Numbered from the stretch's first letter, positions 1-5,689 are shown. The stretch: 5,689 nt of DNA from Prevotellaceae bacterium (GCA_031289895.1 JAITOP010000009.1:1-5689); one strand, 5' to 3'. Program-made: numbers and translations. Notes: a model not told the origin generated them from the letters alone.

Positions 1-53
1 GAATTGCGAAAATGCGTGAAATAATGAAAGGTAGAACCAAGAACAAAGAAGTA

Positions 54-120
54 GAAAGTTTTTAAAGTTAGAAAGTTCGTAAAGTTCGTAAAGTTTTTAA
101 AGTTCATAAAGTTATAAAGA
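54..120. repeat. AAAGTT-type low-complexity tandem array
   Basis: Imperfect 8-11-bp units of the form AAAGTT followed by two to five variable bases run through this stretch (for example AAAGTTCGT twice, then AAAGTTCAT). There is no coding potential. Positions 64-86 match the reverse complement of 3053-3075 in 22 of 23 bases, so the same repeat family appears in opposite orientation beyond the minus-strand gene cluster. The remaining sequence to about 215 is AT-rich, with no gene or clear signal. Confidence 0.7.
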
Positions 121-227
121 TTTTTAAATCACAAATCAAAAAAAATCTGCGTAAATCTGTCGCATCTTATTTGCGTGCTTTTTTCAAATCAACAACAATC
201 AATATTTAATCTCCGACCAAATACCAA

Positions 228-241
228 CGACTAAATAGTCG
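228..241. repeat. Small perfect hairpin CGACTA-AA-TAGTCG
   Basis: Six-base complementary arms (228-233 and 236-241) flank two bases. The hairpin lies a few bases outside the foldback element that starts near 248. It has no following U-run, so it is not a convincing terminator. It may be part of a dispersed repeat, but nothing in the window shows that. Confidence 0.4.
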
Positions 242-247
242 CTCCTT

Positions 248-436
248 ATTAATCCCTAACTCCGCCTAAAAATACGTAATATGTCTTTATCTGCAAATCA
301 GTATATTACATTCTTTTTTTTCTCATATATTACGTATTTCTAAATTTTACGTAACATTGAATACTTTTTGTAATTTGTTTATTTTAAATGCCTTATGTTG
401 CCTGTTACGTATTTTTAGGCGGAGTTAGGGTTTAAT
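248..436. mobile_element. MITE-like foldback element with long terminal inverted repeats
   Basis: Positions 254-279 and 405-430 are perfect 26-bp inverted repeats. With one mismatch they extend to 248-279 and 405-436. CCTT is found directly outside both ends (244-247 and 437-440) and could be a short target-site duplication; TTAAT (249-253 and 432-436) is an alternative reading. Four TACGTA palindromes at 273, 331, 348 and 406 are placed symmetrically about position 342, so the interior also folds back on itself. The element is about 190 bp with no coding capacity, which fits a non-autonomous miniature transposable element. The right end lies about 10 bp beyond the stop codon of the LEA14-like gene, so that gene's mRNA would run into it. 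I cannot name the family. A large transcribed 3' hairpin is the alternative reading. Confidence 0.7.
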
Positions 437-445
437 CCTTTATTC

Positions 446-1024
446 CTAATTAACCGTTTTGCTAAGCGTAATAAATCCTGCTGTTATCGGTTGACCGGCA
501 ATTACTACTGTTGGGCGTATGCGAATGCTTACTTTCGACGTGCTTTCGCCAATGTTTGCAATGCTCATTGCAAGGTTCAGCAGGTTGTCTTTGGTTTCGC
601 CGCTAAACAGTTGAAATAAATCTATGCCGACAGTAACAGGAATAAGTGTTGTGCCGCCGTTTGCAGGTACGCTTATCGCTTGATTTATTGCTCCGCTTAA
701 TACTTCTTTTTGCTCCAAATCTATTGCCCAATCGAGGCGCTGAACGGTTGCAGCCACGCTTCCCGGATTTGTTGCTTTCACGTTTATTGTTGCGCTAAGC
801 GGAAGATTTTTGCTTGCAAAAGCAGTTGTGATTTTAATCAAATCCAGCGCACTTATTTGGCTCAGATTTGTTATGTTATTCAAGCTAATGCCTGCAACTG
901 TCGGTCGTACAACGCCATCGAGGTCGTATTTACAATTAACTATTTGCAACGCACTTTGCACTGCTGCGCACGATACAAGTGTTATGCACAGCGCAAGTCC
1001 TAAAAATGTTTTTACTTTTTTCAT
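446..1024 (-). CDS. LEA14/WHy-domain (LEA type 2) lipoprotein
   Basis: The 192-aa product starts with a lipoprotein signal peptide: basic MKKVK, a hydrophobic core, then the lipobox L-V-S-C with Cys19 as the predicted lipidated residue. The rest (about residues 36-190) resembles the LEA14/WHy fold. It has alternating hydrophobic strands, the typical NP motif in NVKATNPGS (Asn86-Pro87), an RLDWAIDL strand, and a polar-hydrophobic ending. Family members are beta-sandwich proteins linked to desiccation or stress, or of unknown role; in bacteria many are membrane-anchored. No enzymatic residues are expected. The gene lies 30 bp downstream of the biotin carrier on the same strand and has no obvious promoter of its own, so co-transcription is likely. 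The TAG stop at 446-448 abuts the foldback element, but the protein end looks intact. Domain assignment is by pattern, not by search. Confidence 0.85.
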   Translation of the reverse strand: MKKVKTFLGLALCITLVSCAAVQSALQIVNCKYDLDGVVRPTVAGISLNNITNLSQISALDLIKITTAFASKNLPLSATINVKATNPGSVAATVQRLDWAIDLEQKEVLSGAINQAISVPANGGTTLIPVTVGIDLFQLFSGETKDNLLNLAMSIANIGESTSKVSIRIRPTVVIAGQPITAGFITLSKTVN

Positions 1025-1054
1025 ATATTTTATAATTTTAAAATTTAATGTATC

Positions 1055-1333
1055 TTATTCTAATTCAACCATAAGAAAATCTTTGGGAACGGTATCGTTT
1101 TGCTGTACATTCACCGATTTTACTTTTCCATCTGTTGCTGCGACTATTCGATTGTGCATTTTCATCGCATCAAATATTATCAGAACATCGCCTTTTTTAA
1201 CAGTATTTCCTACGGCTGTTTTCACTTCTACTATTGTTCCGGGTAAAAAGGATTTTATATGTTTTGGATTTTTAATCATCTTCAAATTATTTTTAATTTC
1301 ACTTTTTTCATTATTAAAATGGCGGATTTCCAT
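1055..1333 (-). CDS. Biotin carrier protein of an acyl-CoA carboxylase/decarboxylase (biotinyl domain)
   Basis: A biotin/lipoyl-attachment domain fills nearly the whole protein: FLPGTIVEV, GNTVKKGDVLIIFD, then the biotinylation motif A-M-K-M (Lys58 in this 92-aa form), and the second half with DGKVKSVNV and NDTVPKDFLMVELE. The two symmetric halves around AMKM are the mark of the swinging-arm carrier, which moves carboxybiotin between active sites. The Ala/Pro-rich linker and N-terminal extension common in decarboxylase gamma subunits are missing. The ATG at 1333 overlaps the end of the carboxyltransferase gene by 20 bp and has an A-rich leader. An ATG at 1279 would give 74 aa and start directly at the domain, 34 bp after the upstream stop; either is possible. 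A farther ATG at 1384 would overlap by 71 bp and is less likely. The neighbouring carboxyltransferase is the obvious partner. Confidence 0.88.
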   Translation of the reverse strand: MEIRHFNNEKSEIKNNLKMIKNPKHIKSFLPGTIVEVKTAVGNTVKKGDVLIIFDAMKMHNRIVAATDGKVKSVNVQQNDTVPKDFLMVELE

Positions 1334-2864
1334 GTTTTTTATTTGGACGTTCCACTTTTTTATTTTTGCAAATTTCCAGCGCATGTATCAGATATTTTCT
1401 TGTTTCGTGCGGTTCGATAACTGCATCTACAAATCCTTTTGCTGCTGATACGTAGGGATTTGCAAATTTATCTTTGTATTCCTGAATTTTCTGAGCGCGT
1501 GCCTCTACGGGATTTTCCGCATCGGCAATATCTTTACGGAAAATAACGTTGGCTGCGCCTTCTGCACCCATTACCGCAATTTCGGCAAGAGGCCATGCAA
1601 AAACAAAATCAGCCTGTAAATGTCTCGAATTCATTGCTATATAACCGCCTCCGTATGCTTTACGCAAAATAATTGTGATACGCGGAACTGTCGCCTCGCT
1701 GTAAGCATACAAAATTTTTGCGCCGTGACGAATAACTCCCATGTGTTCTTGGTCAACGCCGGGAAGGTATCCCGGAAGGTCTTCGAAAGTAACAAGCGGA
1801 ATGTTAAACGAATCGCAAAAACGAATAAAACGCGCTGATTTATCGGCTGAATCGCAATCGAGAACTCCGGCAAGCGAATCGGGCTGATTGGCGATAAATC
1901 CTATGGTTTCTCCATTTATTCTGCCGTAACCTATAACAATATTAGGAGCAAAATATTCCTGAACTTCAAAAAAATCGCTGCCATCGGTAACCGCTTTTAT
2001 TACATCGCGCACATCGTATGGAATTTTCGGATTGTCGGGAACTATTGATGCTATTTTTGTTTTGCCAACAGGTTGATTTACTTCTGTTTTTGTCAACGAT
2101 TCTTTGTTGTTGTTTTGCGGGATATAATCCAAAAGTGTACGAATTTGATTGAAACATTCGTCTTCGGTTTTTGCGCAAAAATGAGCGTTTCCCGTGATTT
2201 CGCTATGAACCCGCGCACCGCCCAAATCTTCCTGAGATATTTCTTCGCCCAAAACTGTTTTAATTACATCTGGTCCTGTAATAAACATTTTTGAAACTCC
2301 TTCTACAACAAACACAAAATCAGTAAGTGCCGGAGAATACACCGCTCCGCCTGCGCAAGGTCCAAGAATTACCGAAAGTTGAGGAATAACGCCGCTTGAA
2401 ATTGTGTTGCGATAAAAAATTTCGCCGTATCCTGCCAATGCGCCAACGCCTTCCTGAATACGCGCTCCGCCCGAATCGTTAATTCCGATAAGCGGAATAC
2501 GGTTATTTAGAGCGACATCCATTATTTTTGTTATTTTTTTTGCGTGCATAAAACCAAGCGAACCGCCTGCCACAGTAAAATCCTGAGCAAATATTGCAAT
2601 AGCCTTTCCGTTGATTTTTCCTGTTCCTATAATAACTCCATCAGCAGGTAAATCCTTGCCGAGCATACCAAATTCACGCGCTTCGTGTTGTATAAACAAG
2701 TCGTATTCTAAAAATGAATCCTTATCAAGTAAGGCATCTATGCGTTCGCGTGCTGTTTGCTTTCCTGCTTCTTTTTGTTTTGCAATTGCTTTTTCGCCGC
2801 CACCAATCATTGCTTTGGCTTTGCGACTTTGCAATTCTTCAATTTTCTGTTTTAATATCGACAT
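1314..2864 (-). CDS. mmdA/pccB: Biotin-dependent acyl-CoA carboxyltransferase (methylmalonyl-CoA decarboxylase alpha / propionyl-CoA carboxylase beta family)
   Basis: This is a full-length 516-aa carboxyltransferase with two crotonase-like halves. The N half has DSGGARIQEG (GGAR at 132-135) and GPCAGGAVYSPALTDF (168-183), then MFITGPDV. The C half has DLPGYLPG (362-369), AYGGGYIAMNS (GGGY at 405-408) and WPLAEIAVMGAEGA (424-437), and ends RPNKKHGNPPF, close to the usual family ending. The two Gly-rich motifs form the oxyanion holes that stabilise the acyl-CoA enolate and the biotin. The enzyme moves CO2 between biotin and propionyl-/methylmalonyl-CoA-type substrates in the cytoplasm. The position after GGGY is Ile; Asp is found there in propionyl-CoA-specific actinobacterial enzymes, so decarboxylase-type use is possible. 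Direction cannot be settled, because neither biotin carboxylase nor a sodium-pumping beta subunit is present here. It is first in its operon, with the biotin carrier directly after it. Confidence 0.95.
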   Translation of the reverse strand: MSILKQKIEELQSRKAKAMIGGGEKAIAKQKEAGKQTARERIDALLDKDSFLEYDLFIQHEAREFGMLGKDLPADGVIIGTGKINGKAIAIFAQDFTVAGGSLGFMHAKKITKIMDVALNNRIPLIGINDSGGARIQEGVGALAGYGEIFYRNTISSGVIPQLSVILGPCAGGAVYSPALTDFVFVVEGVSKMFITGPDVIKTVLGEEISQEDLGGARVHSEITGNAHFCAKTEDECFNQIRTLLDYIPQNNNKESLTKTEVNQPVGKTKIASIVPDNPKIPYDVRDVIKAVTDGSDFFEVQEYFAPNIVIGYGRINGETIGFIANQPDSLAGVLDCDSADKSARFIRFCDSFNIPLVTFEDLPGYLPGVDQEHMGVIRHGAKILYAYSEATVPRITIILRKAYGGGYIAMNSRHLQADFVFAWPLAEIAVMGAEGAANVIFRKDIADAENPVEARAQKIQEYKDKFANPYVSAAKGFVDAVIEPHETRKYLIHALEICKNKKVERPNKKHGNPPF

Positions 2865-2909
2865 AAATTAATCTGTAATTAATACCTGAATCATATTCTA
2901 AAATCTGTG

Positions 2910-2917
2910 CAAAGATA
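2910..2917 (-). promoter_or_regulatory. Bacteroidota-type -7 box for the carboxyltransferase operon
   Basis: On the minus strand this reads TATCTTTG, an exact fit to the TAnnTTTG consensus, about 46 bp upstream of the ATG at 2864. It implies a 5' leader of roughly 40 nt. No good TTTG -33 element is seen at the expected distance; that area is the start of the 16-bp tandem array. Confidence 0.65.
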
Positions 2918-2938
2918 TAAAAAAAATTTAAGGGGCTT

Positions 2939-3035
2939 GTTGATTTGCTTATTTGTTGATTTGTTTGGTTGCTGATTTGTTTGGTTGTTGATTTGTTGAT
3001 TTGTTTGTTTGTTGATTTGCTTAGTTGTTGATTTG
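2939..3035. repeat. 16-bp tandem repeat array (GTTGATTTGYTTRKTT units)
   Basis: GTTGATTTG (once GCTGATTTG) recurs at 2939, 2955, 2971, 2987, 2995, 3011 and 3027, that is every 16 bp with one 8-bp half-step at 2987-2995. The half-step shows that the unit is itself two related 8-mers (GTTGATTT / GYTTRKTT). The array is non-coding and lies between two divergent promoters. It begins about 22 bp upstream of the carboxyltransferase -7 box, so it occupies that promoter's upstream region. Such arrays can change copy number by replication slippage. Confidence 0.85.
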
Positions 3036-3043
3036 GTCTTTAT

Positions 3044-3102
3044 AAACTTTCTAACTTTACAAACTTTCTAACTTTCTAACTTTACAAACTTTCTAATTTT
3101 TT
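3044..3102. repeat. AACTTT-type 8/9-bp tandem array
   Basis: The units AAACTTTCT, AACTTTAC and AACTTTCT alternate through this stretch, with a degraded last unit. It is the reverse-complement relative of the array at 54-120 (3053-3075 against 64-86: 22 of 23 bases in inverted orientation). It ends about 20 bp upstream of the -7 box of the hydrolase operon. Confidence 0.75.
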
Positions 3103-3124
3103 AACTTATTTGCGATAAATATTA

Positions 3125-3132
3125 TAACTTTG
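3125..3132 (+). promoter_or_regulatory. Bacteroidota-type -7 box for the hydrolase pair
   Basis: TAACTTTG fits TAnnTTTG exactly and lies 45 bp upstream of the ATG at 3178, giving a leader of about 40 nt. A TTTG at 3109-3112 is too close (12 bp) to be a standard -33 element. The box helps choose the start of the first hydrolase: the in-frame TTG at 3130 lies inside this box and so cannot be in the transcript. Confidence 0.6.
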
Positions 3133-3157
3133 CCAAAAGAATTAACAGAAAAAAAGG

Positions 3158-3187
3158 AATTAAAAAACTTTAAAAATATGATTTCAA
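3158..3187 (+). repeat. Leader repeat, copy 1 (direct repeat with 4210-4239)
   Basis: The 30 bp spanning the leader and first codons of the first hydrolase match 4210-4239 in 29 of 30 bases (A3172 against C4224). The match includes 20 bp upstream of the ATG, showing that the duplication that made the gene pair carried the translation-initiation region with it. Confidence 0.85.
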
Positions 3188-4215
3188 TTTTAAAAAATAC
3201 TCAAAAATTATTCGTTTGTGCCGGTTTGATATTTTATTGTCAGACTGTATTTGCTCAAAATCAATTAATTGTTGAAAATATTAAGCAAATCAATACACAA
3301 TTATTTTGTCTGACAACGCCGACAGACACAATTCATTTTATCAAATATGATACCATTAATGAGAAAAAACCTTTGTTTTTGTTTCTTAGCGGCTCATTGC
3401 CAATGCCTTTGATTGTTGATTACGGAAAGGATTATAACAATATGATGGCAACAAATTCTTTTCACCTTTTCGACAAGCAAATATTTGAAAACTTTAATGT
3501 TGTAGATATATCGCAACCAAATGTGCCGCCGATTATACTTTACGAAAATCTGGATAATCAAGGTGCTTATAAAAATTTTAGTTTAGAATACTTAAAAAGA
3601 AACGTTGCCGAAACATTTGTAACACGAGCGAATGAAGTGATAAATTGTTTGTTGGCGCAAGAATGGATTGACCGCGACAGCATTTTTGTTTACGGACATT
3701 CGCAAGGCGCATATATTGCTGCCCGCGTAGCCGCAGAAAACGAGGCGGTAAAAGCCATTGCATTTTCAAGCACAAATCCATTCGGACGTTATCAGGGAAT
3801 GTTGCAAACAATACGTGATAAGGCAATTAGCGGTGTAATCAGCGAAGAAGATGCTCTTACTCAAATAAATCAGCAATATGAATTTTGGAATAAAGTTTGC
3901 TATGAAGATTTTCCAAATGATTACAGAGCGCAGCTACCCGCAACATGGAAAAGTTTTTCGCAGTCGGTTGTCGAAATTCTCGCAAATCTGAAACAACCTC
4001 TTTTTGTTGTTTACGGAACAAAAGATTATCACAGCGTTGCGTGCGAATTGTTGCCGATATATTTTGGATTTTCGGGAAAAACAAATTACAAACTGCATCC
4101 AATGTTAGGACGCGGGCATAATTTTGAATCGTTTGATGAAAACGGGAATCCTCATTGGGATGATATGAAGTGGCAAGATGTTACGATAGAATTTATGAAT
4201 TTTATAAAAAATTAA
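3178..4215 (+). CDS. Secreted alpha/beta hydrolase, paralog 1
   Basis: The product is 345 aa from the ATG at 3178. A signal peptide (Lys-rich start, hydrophobic core about residues 11-21, VFA cleavage site after Ala26) predicts export to the periplasm or outside. No lipobox is seen. The catalytic triad of the alpha/beta hydrolase fold is visible: nucleophile Ser175 in GHSQGA, acid Asp283 in YGTKDY, and base His314 in GRGHNF. LFLFLSGSLP (about 63-72) matches the first core strand and oxyanion turn. The family contains esterases, thioesterases and peptidases; no residue seen here fixes the substrate. An upstream in-frame TTG at 3130 is rejected because it falls within the promoter box. The gene is first in a two-gene unit with its paralog 14 bp downstream. 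The last 262 bp of shared sequence (3935-4196) are almost identical to the paralog, unlike the rest. Confidence 0.9.
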   Translation: MISILKNTQKLFVCAGLIFYCQTVFAQNQLIVENIKQINTQLFCLTTPTDTIHFIKYDTINEKKPLFLFLSGSLPMPLIVDYGKDYNNMMATNSFHLFDKQIFENFNVVDISQPNVPPIILYENLDNQGAYKNFSLEYLKRNVAETFVTRANEVINCLLAQEWIDRDSIFVYGHSQGAYIAARVAAENEAVKAIAFSSTNPFGRYQGMLQTIRDKAISGVISEEDALTQINQQYEFWNKVCYEDFPNDYRAQLPATWKSFSQSVVEILANLKQPLFVVYGTKDYHSVACELLPIYFGFSGKTNYKLHPMLGRGHNFESFDENGNPHWDDMKWQDVTIEFMNFIKN

Positions 4216-4239
4216 AAAACTTTCAAAATATGATTTCAA
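4210..4239 (+). repeat. Leader repeat, copy 2 (direct repeat with 3158-3187)
   Basis: This is the second copy of the duplicated leader, offset by 1052 bp from the first. It contains both the TAA stop of paralog 1 (4213-4215) and the ATG of paralog 2 (4230). The junction of the tandem duplication therefore lies at or just before 4210. Confidence 0.85.
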
Positions 4240-5279
4240 ATAAAAAAAATATTCAAAAAATATTCATGTCTATTACATTGATATTTTGTTGTCAATGTGT
4301 ATTTGCTCAAACAAAAATAACAGTTGAAGAAATAAAGCAAATCAACGCTCAGTTATTTTGTCTGACAACACCGACAGATACAATAGAGTTTACTAAATCT
4401 GATACAATAAACCGTAAGAAACCATTATTTTTGTTTATTCAAGGTTCTTTACCTAAGCCTATTATTGAAGATAATGGTGATAATGATTATTATCTTGTAG
4501 GATTCAATTTTTATGTGAATATTCTAAAAGGTTTTAATGTCATAGAAATAGCGATGCCAAGCACGCCTGCTATTGCCAAACATAAGGATTTGGATAATCA
4601 AGGCTCTTATGTAAAATCTGAAAAGCCTTATGATTATGACAAAACATATATGAAACGAAATGTAATTGAGACTTATGTGGAGCGTGCAAATGTGGTTATT
4701 GATTATTTATTGCAGCAAGATTGGATTGATAATGACAGCGTATTTGTGTTTGGACATTCGCAAGGGGCTTTTGTTGCGGCACGATTGGCTTCCGAAAATG
4801 AAAATGTAACAGCAGTCGGTTTTTCAAGCGCAAATCCATTCGGACGATATGCAGGCATGATGCAAGAAACACGAGCAAAGGCAATTACGGGACAAATAAC
4901 AGAAGAACAAGCACAAAAACAAATAAATAATTATTGGAGTTATTGGAATTATTATTGTTATGCAACAGACATTCCAAATGATTACATAGGCGATTTACCC
5001 GCAACATGGAAAAGTTTTTCGCAGTCGGTTGCCGAAATTCTCGCAAATCTGAAACAACCTCTTTTTGTTGTTTACGGAACAAAAGATTATCACAGCGTTG
5101 CGTGCGAATTGTTGCCGATATATTTCGGATTTTCGGAAAAAACAAATTACAAACTGCATCCAATGTTAGGACGCGGGCATAATTTTGAATCCTTTGATGA
5201 AAACGGAAATCCTAATTGGAACGATATGAAATGGCAAGATGTTACGATAGAATTTATTAAGTTTGTGCGAAACAAATAA
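4230..5279 (+). CDS. Secreted alpha/beta hydrolase, paralog 2
   Basis: The product is 349 aa from the ATG at 4230, chosen because its leader and first residues (MIS-KN-QK) align with paralog 1. An in-frame GTG at 4170 would overlap the upstream gene by 46 bp and put non-homologous residues before the signal peptide. The signal peptide again ends at VFA, after Ala26. The triad is intact: Ser177 in GHSQGA, Asp286 in YGTKDY, His317 in GRGHNF. By eye, the two proteins are roughly 55-60% identical before the shared LPATWKSFSQSV segment and nearly identical after it. The middle region (about residues 80-130) differs most, with short indels, which could mean different substrate pockets. Probably co-transcribed with paralog 1, since no separate promoter is seen in the 14-bp gap. 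Confidence 0.9.
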   Translation: MISNKKNIQKIFMSITLIFCCQCVFAQTKITVEEIKQINAQLFCLTTPTDTIEFTKSDTINRKKPLFLFIQGSLPKPIIEDNGDNDYYLVGFNFYVNILKGFNVIEIAMPSTPAIAKHKDLDNQGSYVKSEKPYDYDKTYMKRNVIETYVERANVVIDYLLQQDWIDNDSVFVFGHSQGAFVAARLASENENVTAVGFSSANPFGRYAGMMQETRAKAITGQITEEQAQKQINNYWSYWNYYCYATDIPNDYIGDLPATWKSFSQSVAEILANLKQPLFVVYGTKDYHSVACELLPIYFGFSEKTNYKLHPMLGRGHNFESFDENGNPNWNDMKWQDVTIEFIKFVRNK

Positions 5280-5344
5280 GCTGAGTTTATACTGCGCTCG
5301 GTTTGATTTTGTGCATAAATTTAATATTTCAAAAAGGTACAGGC

Positions 5345-5378
5345 AAAATATTGATTTTTAATATTTTATATTTTTTTT
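5345..5378 (+). terminator. Possible AT-rich intrinsic terminator after the hydrolase pair
   Basis: AAAATATT (5345-5352) and AATATTTT (5360-5367) form a perfect 8-bp stem with a 7-base loop, followed within a few bases by a run of eight T (5371-5378). The stem has no G:C pair, so it is weak. Position, 65 bp after the last stop codon, is its main support. Confidence 0.35.
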
Positions 5379-5395
5379 GATTTTAATGCCTTTGT

Positions 5396-5654
5396 GGGTG
5401 GGATGTAAAAAATGAAAGGTTCATTTTTGCAAATGTTCGTTCTTCTTTTACCCTTATTTTTGTGAGCACCATTAGTAGCCCAAGTTTTCCTTCCTTTCGT
5501 TCCCTTATTAAAATATTGAAAATAAAGGAATAAGGGTAATTTGTGAATGATGCTCTCAGCTACTAAGGGCACTTTTGAAAATAAGGGTTAAAACAAATTG
5601 ACAAATTTAGAACGACTATGTTTTAATCGTTTTCAACATATTTACACCCCACCC
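5396..5654. repeat. Inverted-repeat region with nested symmetric blocks
   Basis: No convincing gene lies between 5280 and the window end. Three pairs of inverted blocks share one exact centre (5519): 5450-5460 with 5578-5588 (11 bp perfect), 5472-5479 with 5559-5566 (8 bp perfect), and 5502-5509 with 5529-5536 (CCCTTATT/AATAAGGG, 8 bp perfect). The spacers between blocks have equal lengths on both sides but differ in sequence. An outer pair, 5396-5409 and 5641-5654, matches in 13 of 14 bases with a slightly shifted centre. This looks like a diverged foldback element or dispersed repeat that may continue past the window edge. Confidence 0.55.
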
Positions 5655-5689
5655 GATAGGGATTTTATGTTGATAGAAATGTAGAAATT

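Noticed and set aside
54..120. Repeat array considered as a CRISPR array (also 2939-3035)
   Set aside because: Units are 8-16 bp and directly adjacent, with no unique spacers of 25-40 bp and no cas genes.
254..430. Inverted repeats as an ordinary rho-independent terminator of the minus-strand operon
   Set aside because: The arms are separated by about 125 bp and are not followed by a U-run close to the stem. The flanking direct repeat fits a mobile element better, although an effect on termination remains possible.
810..1448. 212-codon plus-strand ORF opposite the LEA14-like and biotin carrier genes
   Set aside because: It runs antisense across three well-supported genes. Its protein is rich in Phe, Ile, Ser and Cys with no domain pattern, as expected for the reverse strand of real AT-rich genes.
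4170..4229. GTG start at 4170 giving hydrolase 2 an extra 20 residues
   Set aside because: It overlaps the coding end of hydrolase 1, lacks homology to the paralog's N-terminus, and would place a charged segment before the signal peptide.
4885..5163. Minus-strand ORF antisense to the end of hydrolase 2, with a near-identical partner at 3857-4102
   Set aside because: The similarity between the two antisense ORFs merely reflects the near-identical DNA of the two hydrolase genes.
5366..5572. 68-codon minus-strand ORF in the 3' intergenic region
   Set aside because: It overlaps the inverted-repeat structure, has a low-complexity Lys-rich composition and no recognisable motif, and lies across the symmetric blocks, so it is probably chance.

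Overview
The window looks like a piece of an AT-rich Bacteroidota chromosome, probably of the order Bacteroidales. Three things point there. Both promoters of the divergent intergenic region carry a Bacteroidota-type -7 box (TAnnTTTG). Translation starts sit in A-rich leaders without a Shine-Dalgarno sequence. The carboxyltransferase and LEA14-type lipoprotein resemble proteins of that phylum. The lineage is an inference; there is no rRNA or marker gene here.

Layout. Positions 1-445 hold no gene. They contain an AAAGTT-type low-complexity array, a small hairpin, and a foldback element with perfect 26-bp inverted arms (254-279 and 405-430) that looks like a MITE and ends just beyond the stop codon of the next gene. 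A minus-strand, operon-like cluster follows (446-2864). In transcription order it encodes a 516-aa biotin-dependent acyl-CoA carboxyltransferase (MmdA/PccB family), a very small biotin carrier protein, and an LEA14/WHy-domain lipoprotein. No biotin carboxylase and no membrane decarboxylase beta subunit is visible, so the complex is incomplete within the window.

The divergent intergenic region (2865-3177) has a promoter facing each way. Between them lie two tandem-repeat arrays, one of 16-bp units and one of 8/9-bp units. The second is the reverse complement of the array at the left edge.

On the plus strand, two tandem paralogous secreted alpha/beta hydrolases (3178-4215 and 4230-5279) have a complete Ser-Asp-His triad and a signal peptide. 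They differ substantially over the first two thirds but are nearly identical in DNA over the last 262 bp, which suggests gene conversion. Their leaders are also duplicated. After a possible AT-rich terminator, the last ~410 bp hold no convincing gene but contain a multi-block inverted-repeat structure centred at 5519.

The carboxylase proteins should act in the cytoplasm on methylmalonyl-/propionyl-CoA-type substrates. The LEA14 lipoprotein and the hydrolases are envelope or exported proteins of unknown substrate. No direct functional link between the two transcription units can be shown from sequence. I see no defence system, CRISPR array, tRNA, rRNA or complete transposase gene.
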